A stretch of DNA of 34,026 nt from a virus: positions 1-34,026 of the IMG/VR virus record IMGVR_UViG_3300014050_000079. The stretch is one strand, 5' to 3'. The notes below the pieces were generated by a model. It saw only the letters and a list, made by a program, of their open reading frames with translations, searched no databases and was not told the origin of the DNA. Made by a program: the position numbers and the translations under genes. Shown here piece by piece: positions 1-7,309 of this stretch. Within the stretch, counting starts at the first letter, position 1. Each line of letters begins with the position of its first letter.

Positions 1-54
1 TCTGAGTTGTTTACGGATGGGAATAGCATTTATGAATGGGGTTATGTTCCATGA
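1..54 (+). CDS. 3' end of an upstream gene (partial)
   Basis: Reading from base 1 gives 17 codons ending in ...IYEWGYVP and a TGA stop at 52-54. The stop overlaps the ATG of the next gene in an ATGA arrangement, as at many junctions in this window, so I take this as the real C-terminus of a gene that begins before the window. Too little is visible to name a family. The tail is weakly like the ends of ADP-ribosyltransferase-like proteins, and the next gene may be of that kind, but this is only a hint. Confidence 0.55.
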   Translation, partial: SELFTDGNSIYEWGYVP

Positions 55-380
55 AGTTGTCTGAGATATTGTTTGAGGAGATTTTGTATCACGTTACGTC
101 GAAGCGTCGTTTGCGGAGTATATTGCGGAATGGATTAAAGGTTCAAGCTCCTAAAGACATGGAAGATGTAGCTGGTGTATATTTGTTTGGCAGCAAAGAT
201 GATGCCGAGGAAGCTGTGATGAACTGGTTGGGAGATAGATTTGATGAAGACGAAGAGTTAGTTTTGATAAAGGTTGACGGCGATAAAGTTGTTGATCGTT
301 CTTCTTCGGCTGCTGGATATGAAGTGATATCAACTAAAGATATACCCAAGGAAGGTATTATTGGTTATGAAACTATCTGA
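51..380 (+). CDS. Tagged ADP-ribosyltransferase-like protein, putative injected effector
   Basis: A 109-residue protein starting MKLSEILFE, the tag shared by many proteins here. The in-frame codon at 36 is less likely as start, because the ATG at 51 overlaps the preceding stop (ATGA) and puts the tag at the N-terminus. After the tag come YHVTSKRRLRSILRNGLK, an acidic middle, and a C-terminal part with GYEVISTKDIPKEGI. The order 'YHxTs...IL..GL' then 'yEV...IP..I' is typical of small proteins with the ADP-ribosyltransferase / RNA 2'-phosphotransferase fold. I infer a packaged enzyme analogous to T4 Alt, probably cut after LFE by the prohead protease. Family membership is tentative; no full catalytic triad can be assigned by eye. 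There is no clear ribosome binding site. Confidence 0.6.
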   Translation: MKLSEILFEEILYHVTSKRRLRSILRNGLKVQAPKDMEDVAGVYLFGSKDDAEEAVMNWLGDRFDEDEELVLIKVDGDKVVDRSSSAAGYEVISTKDIPKEGIIGYETI

Positions 381-888
381 GATATTGTTTGAGAGTGATG
401 TATACCGTTTAGACTCTGACAAGATCAAGAGTTTTGGCAGTTCATTAAGAACATACCATCACTCTCCAGATTGGATGGAATCTGGTTTAGCTGGAGAACA
501 CGAAGAAGTTCCAGAAGGAATGATGAAAAGCAAAGTATTGTTTGCTGTTGGAGACAAGAGAGATGTTGTTCCATATATGGCACCAAGGGATGCAAGTCGT
601 TTATGGACTGATGACAACATTATATACTTCAACAAATCAGATGAACGTGCGATAAGAAATCATAAAGCATGGTTAAGCACATTTGATGGAACTGATTTTA
701 GATATTTGGAAGACAGCAACGAATATGCTAGTTCGAATCCCAAAGAACCGATAAAGCAAGATCAAATAACGGATGCTGTTGGATTTATGGAGCAGAATGG
801 ATATAAGGTTGAGTTTGTTGATGATGTTGCTGAGAAAGCAAAAGAGTTTGATGAAACTGGTGTAGAGTACAACGCTGAAGGGTTATAA
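367..888 (+). CDS. Tagged protein of unknown function, putative injected effector
   Basis: A 173-residue protein starting MKLSEILFES. The ATG at 367 lies inside the previous gene (14-base overlap); a TTG at 361 is possible but would put two residues before the tag. The first 27 bases are nearly the same as those of the gene at 51, which suggests duplication of the tag-coding segment. The body is hydrophilic. A segment KVLFAVGDKRDVVPYMAPRD recalls the NAD-binding part of some ADP-ribosyltransferase-like toxins, but I cannot confirm this. It ends in a convergent 6-base overlap with the gene on the minus strand. Packaging in the head is inferred from the tag alone. Confidence 0.6.
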   Translation: MKLSEILFESDVYRLDSDKIKSFGSSLRTYHHSPDWMESGLAGEHEEVPEGMMKSKVLFAVGDKRDVVPYMAPRDASRLWTDDNIIYFNKSDERAIRNHKAWLSTFDGTDFRYLEDSNEYASSNPKEPIKQDQITDAVGFMEQNGYKVEFVDDVAEKAKEFDETGVEYNAEGL

Positions 889-1518
889 ACCCATTATGCT
901 GGCACCATCTTTTGATAGTTGGACTTCGTTGTTTGCTTCACCGATTGTGCCGATAAAAATCATTGTAAGGGGTTTAAGGCTCCATTTTTCATGAGTTTCA
1001 TTTGAGTCTGGCACACAACCTTTGAACTGTTTTTTGATATCTGGTGCTAGTTTTGAGGGTGCCAAGTAACTAGCTTTTTCTTTTTTTATTCTTTCTAGTT
1101 CTTGTGGTTCATTTTTCTTTAGCCACTTTAACATATCGAACTTGTCCCCGTATTCTGGTGGTGGATTTTTTGGACAGTTTGGCATATTGGTTTCTATGTC
1201 TGTGATGCCTTTATCTTGTTGTGTTGCATAGACGTAGTAATAGGTTTCATTGTAGTCTTTGATTGCTTCTCTTGCATCTTCTATATTTGCTGCAAGAGAT
1301 ATTCTTTCTGTGAAATCATCTTCAATGACGTTACCTTCTATATCGTGGAAGGGTTCTGGGGGTGCTCTTGGAGTAAAGGTAAAGGTTGGTGCACCGAGAA
1401 ACTTGCGAGACAAATGGAAGTGTTTAAAGTATTGTCGCACTTCATCGATTGTTGCTGTTTTGGATGTTAGTTTTGGTTCAATCGATTTTTCTTCGAACAA
1501 TATTGGATATAGTTTCAT
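883..1518 (-). CDS. Tagged protein of unknown function, putative injected effector
   Basis: A 211-residue protein starting MKLYPILFEEK. I choose ATG at 1518 because it places the tag at the N-terminus; the upstream in-frame TTG at 1536 adds six unrelated residues. The body is charged, with a proline-rich stretch (APPEPFHD), a segment ETYYYVYATQQ, and a hydrophobic C-terminal strand (LTMIFIGTIGEA). I do not recognise the family. The start is preceded not by a Shine-Dalgarno site but by a perfect 12-base AT-rich palindrome shared with the divergent Nudix gene at 1548. The expected product is a head-packaged protein cut after LFE; this is inference. Confidence 0.6.
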   Translation of the reverse strand: MKLYPILFEEKSIEPKLTSKTATIDEVRQYFKHFHLSRKFLGAPTFTFTPRAPPEPFHDIEGNVIEDDFTERISLAANIEDAREAIKDYNETYYYVYATQQDKGITDIETNMPNCPKNPPPEYGDKFDMLKWLKKNEPQELERIKKEKASYLAPSKLAPDIKKQFKGCVPDSNETHEKWSLKPLTMIFIGTIGEANNEVQLSKDGASIMGL

Positions 1519-1519
1519 G

Positions 1520-1531
1520 ATACTTAAGTAT
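1520..1531. promoter_or_regulatory. AT-rich palindrome between divergent tagged genes
   Basis: ATACTTAAGTAT is a perfect 12-base palindrome in the 29-base gap between the starts at 1518 (minus) and 1548 (plus). Neither gene has a Shine-Dalgarno site. The element could be a two-way phage promoter or operator; related dyads precede other genes in the window. The function is inferred from position only. Confidence 0.35.
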
Positions 1532-1547
1532 TGCAATATATACCCAT

Positions 1548-1940
1548 ATGAAGCTTCATTCTATACTTTTTGAGAATGACGAACGTAAAGTTGCGTTGGT
1601 TGTGTTAACCTACAACAATCAAGTGCTGATATTAAAACGGGCGTCGAGGTCGATGAAGTGGGGATTTCCCGGTGGTGGTATTAAGGATGGAGAAACAGCA
1701 GAACAAGCTGCTATAAGGGAATGCGAAGAAGAAATTGGTATAACCCCTACAAAGCTTAAAAACCTTAAAGTTAGGGATAATCTTACATGGTTTGTTGGAT
1801 TAATGCCTTGTGATCCTCAACAATGTATAGATTTAGATTTAAATGAGCATACCGATTGGGCAATGGTTGACATGGACAATATCCATGATTTTGACACAAT
1901 TGATGGTATGTTAGAAGTTGTTGAGCAAGTTCTTTCTTAA
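1548..1940 (+). CDS. Tagged Nudix hydrolase, putative injected enzyme
   Basis: A 130-residue Nudix protein preceded by the tag MKLHSILFEN. The Nudix box is complete: G43, E49, then R57-E58, E61-E62 and G64 fit GX5EX7REUXEEXGU exactly. Nudix enzymes hydrolyse a nucleoside diphosphate linked to another group, such as NADH, ADP-ribose, dinucleoside polyphosphates or RNA caps; the substrate cannot be read here. The enzyme domain starts about residue 14, so the tag is an extension and not part of the fold. With an ADP-ribosyltransferase-like neighbour, ADP-ribose or NAD-capped RNA metabolism early in infection is an attractive but unproven role. No ribosome binding site is visible; the start follows a short AT-rich leader. 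Confidence 0.9.
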   Translation: MKLHSILFENDERKVALVVLTYNNQVLILKRASRSMKWGFPGGGIKDGETAEQAAIRECEEEIGITPTKLKNLKVRDNLTWFVGLMPCDPQQCIDLDLNEHTDWAMVDMDNIHDFDTIDGMLEVVEQVLS

Positions 1941-1947
1941 GAAAGAA
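1930..1947. terminator. Perfect palindrome at a convergent gene junction
   Basis: TTCTTTCTTAAGAAAGAA is a perfect 18-base palindrome spanning the stop of the Nudix gene (1940) and lying just before the stop of the opposing gene (1950). It has no loop bases and no long T-run, so it is at best a weak two-way terminator. Confidence 0.3.
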
Positions 1948-1949
1948 GA

Positions 1950-2735
1950 TTATCTTGTTGTTTCTGAGCCTTTATAACGGCTGTTAAACAGCCATGTTGC
2001 TGCATCTTCAATTTGTTCATCTAAGTCAAATTTATCTGGGTTGTGTTTTTCTGGATCGCTGTTTATTTGATCTTTAAGACTTTCCCATCGATCAATTAAT
2101 GGTTTAGCTTTTAATGGACCATTATATTTGTAAGCATCAGCGGTTCCAAGAATCTTTATTGTGTCGTTAATTGTTAAAACTGATCCTTGTTTTGTAGGCA
2201 AGGGGCAATCATCTATTTCTTCTGGAGTTGCTGGTGTATTTCCAAGGTTTAAGGCTTTACGATTTGGATGAGTTCCAGATATTTTAAAATAGTTTTTACC
2301 TAAATCTGAATCACGATAGTTATCAAGTCCTTGACCAACTTTTTTCCATTCAGAACTGTTTTCTATTTTGGTCCATGTTTCTATTGCTGCAACAGAAGAA
2401 CTATGACCTCTATCTGAGGTTAAAGGTGAACCAAAATAATCGCTAGCAAGAGCGTACATGGTTATTCCTGCACCTTTATAACTTGGTGAGCCAGCAACGT
2501 TAGTTACTTGTTTTGCTCCCAAGCAACCATCATAAGAATCTTCGACCATAATCATACCAGCGATATAATCGTTTATTGATATATCGGTGTTTTTCAAACT
2601 TTGTAAGAATTTGTTACAATTAATAAGCACCAAGCCATTTGCATATCCTTCTTGAACATACAAAGCGAATTTTGGTGGTGTATATGAAATAAATTCTTTT
2701 TCAGCTTGTTCGAACAAAATTGAATAAAGTTTCAT
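1950..2735 (-). CDS. Tagged protein of unknown function, putative injected effector
   Basis: A 261-residue protein starting MKLYSILFEQ. The middle has a glycine-rich part (YKGAGITMYALASDYFG) followed by PLTSDRGHSSSVAAIETW. That order is reminiscent of acetyltransferase-like (GNAT-fold) phage proteins, in which a glycine-rich loop and an LTSDR-like strand line a pocket, but I cannot assign it. The C-terminal third is acidic and ends with a predicted helix (EQIEDAATWLFNSRY). The start has no Shine-Dalgarno site; an AT-rich inverted repeat (AACTAA, 3 bases, TTAGTT at 2739-2753) lies between it and the divergent gene at 2760. Packaging is inferred from the tag. Confidence 0.6.
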   Translation of the reverse strand: MKLYSILFEQAEKEFISYTPPKFALYVQEGYANGLVLINCNKFLQSLKNTDISINDYIAGMIMVEDSYDGCLGAKQVTNVAGSPSYKGAGITMYALASDYFGSPLTSDRGHSSSVAAIETWTKIENSSEWKKVGQGLDNYRDSDLGKNYFKISGTHPNRKALNLGNTPATPEEIDDCPLPTKQGSVLTINDTIKILGTADAYKYNGPLKAKPLIDRWESLKDQINSDPEKHNPDKFDLDEQIEDAATWLFNSRYKGSETTR

Positions 2736-2738
2736 GTT

Positions 2739-2753
2739 AACTAAATATTAGTT
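2739..2753. promoter_or_regulatory. AT-rich inverted repeat between divergent genes
   Basis: AACTAA and TTAGTT, separated by three bases, fill the 24-base gap between divergent starts at 2735 and 2760. Position and lack of Shine-Dalgarno sites suggest a promoter or operator of the same kind as at 1520. Confidence 0.3.
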
Positions 2754-2759
2754 AGTTTT

Positions 2760-3599
2760 ATGCAATCATATTATAAAAAAATTGGTTGGGCAACAGACAC
2801 TCATTTTGAGTTAGCTTCAAAAGAAGCATGGAAAGAATTTGTTACTGATGCAAAAAAACACGATGCATTATTGATAACAGGTGACATAGCTCAAAGCAAC
2901 ACTTGGGAATATTATTTACATAAACTTAAAAAAGAACTTGATAACAAGCCAATATGGTTTGTGCTTGGTAATCATGATTGTTACCGAAGTTCTATAAAAA
3001 CAGAACTTGAAAGATTGCAAACATATTCAAGAGTTGACAATTCTATTATTGCGTTAAGTGAAATTGATGGTGTATGGTTGGATAATCAAACTTTATTAAT
3101 TGGGGGAGAAAATTGGTGGGATGGAGGATATAGTTCTGGAGAAAGTGGATTGCTGCAAAAACTTGTAATGAGGGAAGATTATACCACCATTGAAGAATTA
3201 ACAACTATTTCAAACAATGAAGAACTAAAGTTTGTGTTAAACAAACTAAGCACAGAATTTGCTGAGAAGTTAATAAAAAAGGTAAAAACTAGTTTTGAGA
3301 AACACAAAGCAAAAAGAATTGTGTTAGCTACTCATGTTCCACCATATAGAGAAAATTGCACTCATTTTGGTGTAACAATGATAACAGGATTTTTAACACA
3401 TTTTTCTAGTAGTATACTTGGAACACAACTAAGAGAAATTATGTTGGAACATACAGACAAAAAAATGGTTGTTTTAACTGGACATACACATGATCGAACA
3501 AGCTATCGTGTATTGCCAAACTTGCTAAGTTTAACAGGTAAAAGTAAATTATACAAGCCTAAAGTAAGAGATACAATTAATTTAAAAGACTTGTTTTAA
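2760..3599 (+). CDS. Calcineurin-like metallophosphoesterase
   Basis: A 279-residue protein with the ordered motifs of the calcineurin-like superfamily: D13-x-H15 (ATDTH), G41-D42 (TGDI), the GNHD block at 70-73, a histidine strand ATHVPP about residue 194, and GHTH near the C-terminus. These residues bind the two metal ions. The superfamily hydrolyses phosphomonoesters, phosphodiesters or cyclic nucleotides; the substrate cannot be told. The protein lacks the MKL tag although it is divergent from a tagged gene. It is rather long for a small phage phosphatase, with an extra helical segment at about residues 130-180. It could act in nucleotide or nucleic-acid metabolism during infection. Confidence 0.85.
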   Translation: MQSYYKKIGWATDTHFELASKEAWKEFVTDAKKHDALLITGDIAQSNTWEYYLHKLKKELDNKPIWFVLGNHDCYRSSIKTELERLQTYSRVDNSIIALSEIDGVWLDNQTLLIGGENWWDGGYSSGESGLLQKLVMREDYTTIEELTTISNNEELKFVLNKLSTEFAEKLIKKVKTSFEKHKAKRIVLATHVPPYRENCTHFGVTMITGFLTHFSSSILGTQLREIMLEHTDKKMVVLTGHTHDRTSYRVLPNLLSLTGKSKLYKPKVRDTINLKDLF

Positions 3600-3601
3600 T
3601 A

Positions 3602-3708
3602 TGGCTCGACAGGAACGATTCGAACGTTCAAGTAACATTACCGTTTTCACAGTTTTGTTAAACACCTACAAGACAGGTAGGCCGCTTTTCCAGTTTGCGT
3701 ACCGCCGA
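3602..3708 (-). tRNA. tRNA-like gene with GTC anticodon and very long variable arm
   Basis: Read on the minus strand, the 5' strand TCGGCGG pairs with CTGTCGA (two G-U pairs). The T-arm is GAACG-TTCGAAT-CGTTC, the D-stem has three base pairs (CGC/GCG), and the anticodon arm is CCTAC-CTGTCTT-GTAGG, giving anticodon GTC. The discriminator is G and CCA is encoded. The variable region is about 35 bases and folds as a hairpin (TAACA...TGTTA enclosing ACTG...CGGT). At 107 bases it is longer than normal class II tRNAs. A GTC anticodon means Asp, but Asp tRNAs have short variable arms; a long arm plus G73 is more like Ser tRNA. Base 37 is T, which is unusual. It starts seven bases after the tmRNA, so the two are probably co-transcribed. 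Confidence 0.65.
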
Positions 3709-3715
3709 AGATGAG

Positions 3716-4071
3716 TGGACCTAGAGAGAATCGAACTCTCGTCCAGAAAAGTGTCAAATCAGATATACTACACGGCATAGTTTGTTATAAGTAACCTTTA
3801 TCAAATCAACAAACAACTTCAATCAAGGTGTTCGCTTGTGTCTTAAACTAACTTCTAAACGAATCAAGGAAGTTAGCAGCAATCTGATTGTTGACAAACT
3901 TACAACGTACAGATGGAACCTTGTAAGCCCGTCTAGGTCACTGAATCAAGCAGCGAGAGCTAGAGGTTGTGCATTGTCGTTGGCACTTAACGTTTATATG
4001 TTTTAAAGCAGCCATAGTCTGCTACCGTGCAATCTAACAATCTCCTTCCCTGTCGAAACCTTTATAGGCCC
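3716..4071 (-). ncRNA. ssrA: tmRNA (transfer-messenger RNA)
   Basis: The 5' end GGGCCTATAAAGGTTTCGAC has the tmRNA signature and pairs with the 3' end TAGGTCC (seven pairs, one G-U). The T-arm is GAGAG-TTCGATT-CTCTC, the discriminator is A, and CCA is not encoded. The tag reading frame lies at 3984-3946 and reads ANDNAQPLALAA then TGA, starting with resume codon GCC. The ANDN start and ALAA end match bacterial SsrA tags that direct proteins to ClpXP and similar proteases. tmRNA with SmpB rescues stalled ribosomes. The 356-base length is normal. A phage copy could keep ribosomes recycling when host RNA is degraded, or could change the degradation tag. Confidence 0.95.
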
Positions 4072-4089
4072 GTTGTGTATACTACTATA

Positions 4090-4132
4090 GTAGCGTACAA
4101 CATATTTTGTTTAAAGATAATGTATGCGCTAC
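4090..4132. promoter_or_regulatory. Imperfect inverted repeat between tmRNA and exonuclease genes
   Basis: GTAGCGTACAACAT (4090-4103) and ATGTATGCGCTAC (4120-4132) can pair over most of their length, leaving a 16-base AT-rich loop. The repeat lies in the 74-base gap between the tmRNA 5' end and the ATG at 4146. The sequence CTATAGTA occurs on both sides (4085-4092 and close to it at 4137-4144). This gap must hold the promoters for both directions; I cannot pick -35 and -10 boxes with confidence. Confidence 0.3.
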
Positions 4133-4145
4133 ATAACTATAGTAT

Positions 4146-5075
4146 ATGACAAGCATCAAACATCTTAAAGCCATAATTAAAGCAATTATATTAGAAGGTA
4201 AACTAGAAAAACAAACATATACAATTGAACAACTAGTTGAATGGTTGGGCAGTCATGTGCTTATATTTTTTGATACCGAAACAACTGGTATGAGTTCAAA
4301 GAATCCTTATTCTTTAATCACAGAAATCGCTGCTGTTGCCGTTGATATGAACACAGGAGAAAACCTTGGTGTGTATTCAATGAAAAGCAAACTCACTCCA
4401 GCCGTTGAAAAACAAATAGCTAAAGAGCGTGAAAAGATTGCTGCTGGAACCTTTGTGTCAAAAGCTCCACATTTGTCTATTGACGATGTGTTAAAAATGA
4501 CGGCTTATGAAGGTGGTGACGTTCCTATTGAAGAAGAAGGAAAACTCTTGCAAGGATTTAAAGAGTTTATCTCTCAATTTGAGTCTCGTAATCCTGTGTT
4601 GGTGGCTCATAACGCAAAATTCGATATGCGCCAAATAAACGATGCTTTAAAGCTACGTCATCGTATGGACTTTATACCAAAGTATCCAGTTGTTGATACA
4701 GTAACATTAACAACAAAATACTTGCAACCTTTGTTGGCTGGCTTAGAAGATATGAGAGCAACCAATCCAGATATCGACAACTTGTTAATCAAGCTTCGTG
4801 ATGAACATGGTCGTTGGGTTAGTAGGCTTGGACATTTAGGAACAGCGTTTGATGTGTCAACAAAACATTGGCATAGTGCTGTTGCTGATGCAGAACAACT
4901 TGGCGGCATCACATCTTCTATTGTGAAGTTCTTTAAAACTTATGGTGGAGAAAAGCTACAACTTGGCAGAGACATTATGACCGGAAAAGCCAAACGTCTG
5001 CCAAGCGGTGAAATAGCTTATAAGAAAACAAGACAACGCAAAGGGGCTGTGAAGCCTGCTGTTAATCAACCTTAG
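4146..5075 (+). CDS. dnaQ-like: DnaQ-like DEDDh 3'-5' exonuclease (probable polymerase proofreader)
   Basis: A 309-residue exonuclease with all DEDDh residues visible: D43 and E45 in FFDTETTG, D160 in AHNAKFD, H243 and D248 in HSAVADAE. The family removes nucleotides from DNA 3' ends; in bacteria it is the epsilon subunit of DNA polymerase III. Here it faces the polymerase alpha gene and their ends overlap by four bases, so proofreading for the phage polymerase is the best guess. A long insert (about residues 75-135) separates Exo I from Exo II, and the C-terminus is basic (KKTRQRKG). The N-terminal 20 residues form an amphipathic helix ending in IILE-G, which resembles a weak prohead-protease site, so packaging cannot be excluded. 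No Shine-Dalgarno site is visible. Confidence 0.9.
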   Translation: MTSIKHLKAIIKAIILEGKLEKQTYTIEQLVEWLGSHVLIFFDTETTGMSSKNPYSLITEIAAVAVDMNTGENLGVYSMKSKLTPAVEKQIAKEREKIAAGTFVSKAPHLSIDDVLKMTAYEGGDVPIEEEGKLLQGFKEFISQFESRNPVLVAHNAKFDMRQINDALKLRHRMDFIPKYPVVDTVTLTTKYLQPLLAGLEDMRATNPDIDNLLIKLRDEHGRWVSRLGHLGTAFDVSTKHWHSAVADAEQLGGITSSIVKFFKTYGGEKLQLGRDIMTGKAKRLPSGEIAYKKTRQRKGAVKPAVNQP

Positions 5076-7309
5076 CTGATCTTGTAAATCTTGTTTTGAT
5101 AAGCTGAAAATCCAAAATCGCTTTTATCAAACAATCCAACAATCACATCGTTTTGAACAAGGTTTACGTCACCCTTCCAACCCCAGATAAAACAAGTGAC
5201 TTCTTTGTTAGCTTCGGCAAACAAACGAAGCTTGAGATAAGTCTTGCCTGTCTTGGTTTTAGCTAGACCAGCAGAAGCTACAATAGCCCAGTAGTTGCCC
5301 TTCTCGCTCCAGTTGTCGATAGATTCAAAGCCAAGCTCATCAAGCTTTTCTCTAGAATCCTTTGACAGAAGTAGATCGAAATCTACAGAACCAGCTAGCT
5401 CTTTTGTAAACTCAAGCTTTTCTGCCTTGGTCCAATCTTCCATATCTTGAACTTCTGCAATAGCAGCTTCAAGCTCTGCTGTGATATCATTGTTCTTCTT
5501 GCGTGAAGTAATACGTTTAAACAAATCGTTTTTCTCTACAAGCACAGCATACACTTGCTTATAGTTCTTAAACAGTTTGCCTTCACCAACAATATCCATT
5601 GAGCCAAGTGCTTCAAGCTTGACAAGAGTTGATAGAGCACTCTTGTTGAACTTGCTGTGACGCCATGAACCATTTGGATTAATCAACAAATCCTTGACTG
5701 AGTTATATGGACGAAACTGTTGAATCTCAGAAACAGCAGTTTTACCAACGTGTTGCAGTGAGCTAAAGCTTGGCACAAGAGTTTTCTTGAAAGAAGGGTG
5801 AGAGATAATCTCATATTCAGACACATTAATGTCTGGCTTTGTTAGCTCATATCCAAGAGCTTTTGCTTCTTTAATTGCAATAGCCTTTGGGTCTTCTTTG
5901 CCTGTTACCTTGCCCTTGGAGATTGCACAATAATCGATATATGTTGCAACCCATTCATCTGGATAATACGTTAGGAACCAAGCACATTGCCATGTAGTGA
6001 TCGCATAACAAACAGCGTGAGACTTGTTGAATGAATAAGCAACAAGCTTTTCCATTTCGTCAAAGATATTGCCGCAATCTTCTGCATCGATATTGTTAGC
6101 TTTAGCGCAAGCTTCAATAAAGCTTTGACGTAGCTTGTTACGTTCTGCTTGTGCCTTTTCCTTGTTGCTAATATCCTTCTTGGTAAACGCTTTACGAATA
6201 CCATCTGTGTCTTCTAGAGGAACACCAGCAAGCTTGTGATAAATCATTTGAAGCTGTTCTTGGAACACAAGAAGTCCAGAAGTTTCAGCAAACACTTCTT
6301 TGAGAAGAGGGTGCTTGTATACAACAGATTCTGGATTTGCTCGGTTGTTCAAAAACCGTTGATCGACCTTAAGGGATAGAGGACCGGGACGGAAGATAGA
6401 CGTTGCAATTGCAATATCGGTTACAGACTTTGGCTTCATCTGACGCATGAAGTTTTGTGTCTTATCGTTGATGAATTGAAAGATACCTGTGTAGTTTCCA
6501 TTCCAAAATACGTTCTCGAAAACTTTTGGATCGGTCATTGGGTTGTTATCTGGATGCAGGTTATCCCAAAACCATTGCTTGATTTGCTTGAATGATGGAT
6601 TCTTGGTGCCTTGCTTTTGCAAGATACGTCGCACACATTGTTCGAACATACGAAGTGTACCAAGTCCAAGAATATCGAACTTGAGAAGACCAAACTCTTC
6701 AAGATGACGAAAGTTTACACCTTCCGGCCAAGGTGTTTGTAGCTCTCCACCAGCTTTGATAAGAGGCATACCTTCACGACTATTTTCGGTAATAATCACT
6801 CCTCCAGCGTGCCGTGAAAGGCCACGCATTTGCTTGAATAGCACTTTAATAGTGGTTTGGAATTCTGGATAAGTTTCCATGAGTTCTTGAAAGGTAGGAG
6901 AATCCTCCAATGCAGCTTCAAAGGTAAGAACCCATGTACCACGATCAAAGCCTTCTACTTGCTTGGCAACATCAAGCACTTCTTTCTCAATCTTACCTGT
7001 CGCAGCGTTAATCTCTTCAAATGGAAGGTTGTGTAGACGAGCAACATCTTTGATAAGAGAACGAAGTTGGAGTTGTGCAAAGTTAGTTACAGGAATAACG
7101 TTTTCTGAACCAAAGAACTCAATAAGAAGCTTTACGGCACGATCACGGTCAGAAAAATCCGAATCGATGTCGGGAAATGAGTTATGTGTAAGGAAAAAGT
7201 TTCCGTTTGGTTTATCGCTTACAAAAAACGTGTGATCGCCTTCAACTCCAATATCAACCAGATTGATTGGAGTTGCTAGGTTTACTTTGTTGATTTGTTT
7301 GATCTTCAT
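5072..7309 (-). CDS. dnaE-like: DNA polymerase III alpha subunit, C-terminal part, with C-terminal half of a split intein
   Basis: From ATG 7309 the first 43 residues are a C-intein: [16 protein letters not shown] and FFLTHN, with the splice junction THN/S. A TTG at 7318 with AAAAGGA before it would add three residues. The extein then begins SFPDIDSDF, the polymerase active-site motif (two catalytic aspartates in PDID), with the third aspartate in KFDILGLGTL. Downstream lie the fingers (WPEGVNFRH, AYSFNKSHAVCYA), a helix-hairpin-helix region and a C-terminal OB-like domain (WAIVASAGLAKTKTGKTYLKLRLF). After trans-splicing to the product of 8176-10029, the joined sequence ...[16 protein letters not shown] matches the continuous DnaE family. 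Its start overlaps the homing endonuclease gene by 56 bases in another frame. This is the phage's replicative polymerase. Confidence 0.93.
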   Translation of the reverse strand: MKIKQINKVNLATPINLVDIGVEGDHTFFVSDKPNGNFFLTHNSFPDIDSDFSDRDRAVKLLIEFFGSENVIPVTNFAQLQLRSLIKDVARLHNLPFEEINAATGKIEKEVLDVAKQVEGFDRGTWVLTFEAALEDSPTFQELMETYPEFQTTIKVLFKQMRGLSRHAGGVIITENSREGMPLIKAGGELQTPWPEGVNFRHLEEFGLLKFDILGLGTLRMFEQCVRRILQKQGTKNPSFKQIKQWFWDNLHPDNNPMTDPKVFENVFWNGNYTGIFQFINDKTQNFMRQMKPKSVTDIAIATSIFRPGPLSLKVDQRFLNNRANPESVVYKHPLLKEVFAETSGLLVFQEQLQMIYHKLAGVPLEDTDGIRKAFTKKDISNKEKAQAERNKLRQSFIEACAKANNIDAEDCGNIFDEMEKLVAYSFNKSHAVCYAITTWQCAWFLTYYPDEWVATYIDYCAISKGKVTGKEDPKAIAIKEAKALGYELTKPDINVSEYEIISHPSFKKTLVPSFSSLQHVGKTAVSEIQQFRPYNSVKDLLINPNGSWRHSKFNKSALSTLVKLEALGSMDIVGEGKLFKNYKQVYAVLVEKNDLFKRITSRKKNNDITAELEAAIAEVQDMEDWTKAEKLEFTKELAGSVDFDLLLSKDSREKLDELGFESIDNWSEKGNYWAIVASAGLAKTKTGKTYLKLRLFAEANKEVTCFIWGWKGDVNLVQNDVIVGLFDKSDFGFSAYQNKIYKIS

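Noticed and set aside
3602-3708. Selenocysteine tRNA
   Set aside because: The variable arm is long, but the anticodon is GTC and not TCA, and the acceptor stem has seven pairs, not eight.
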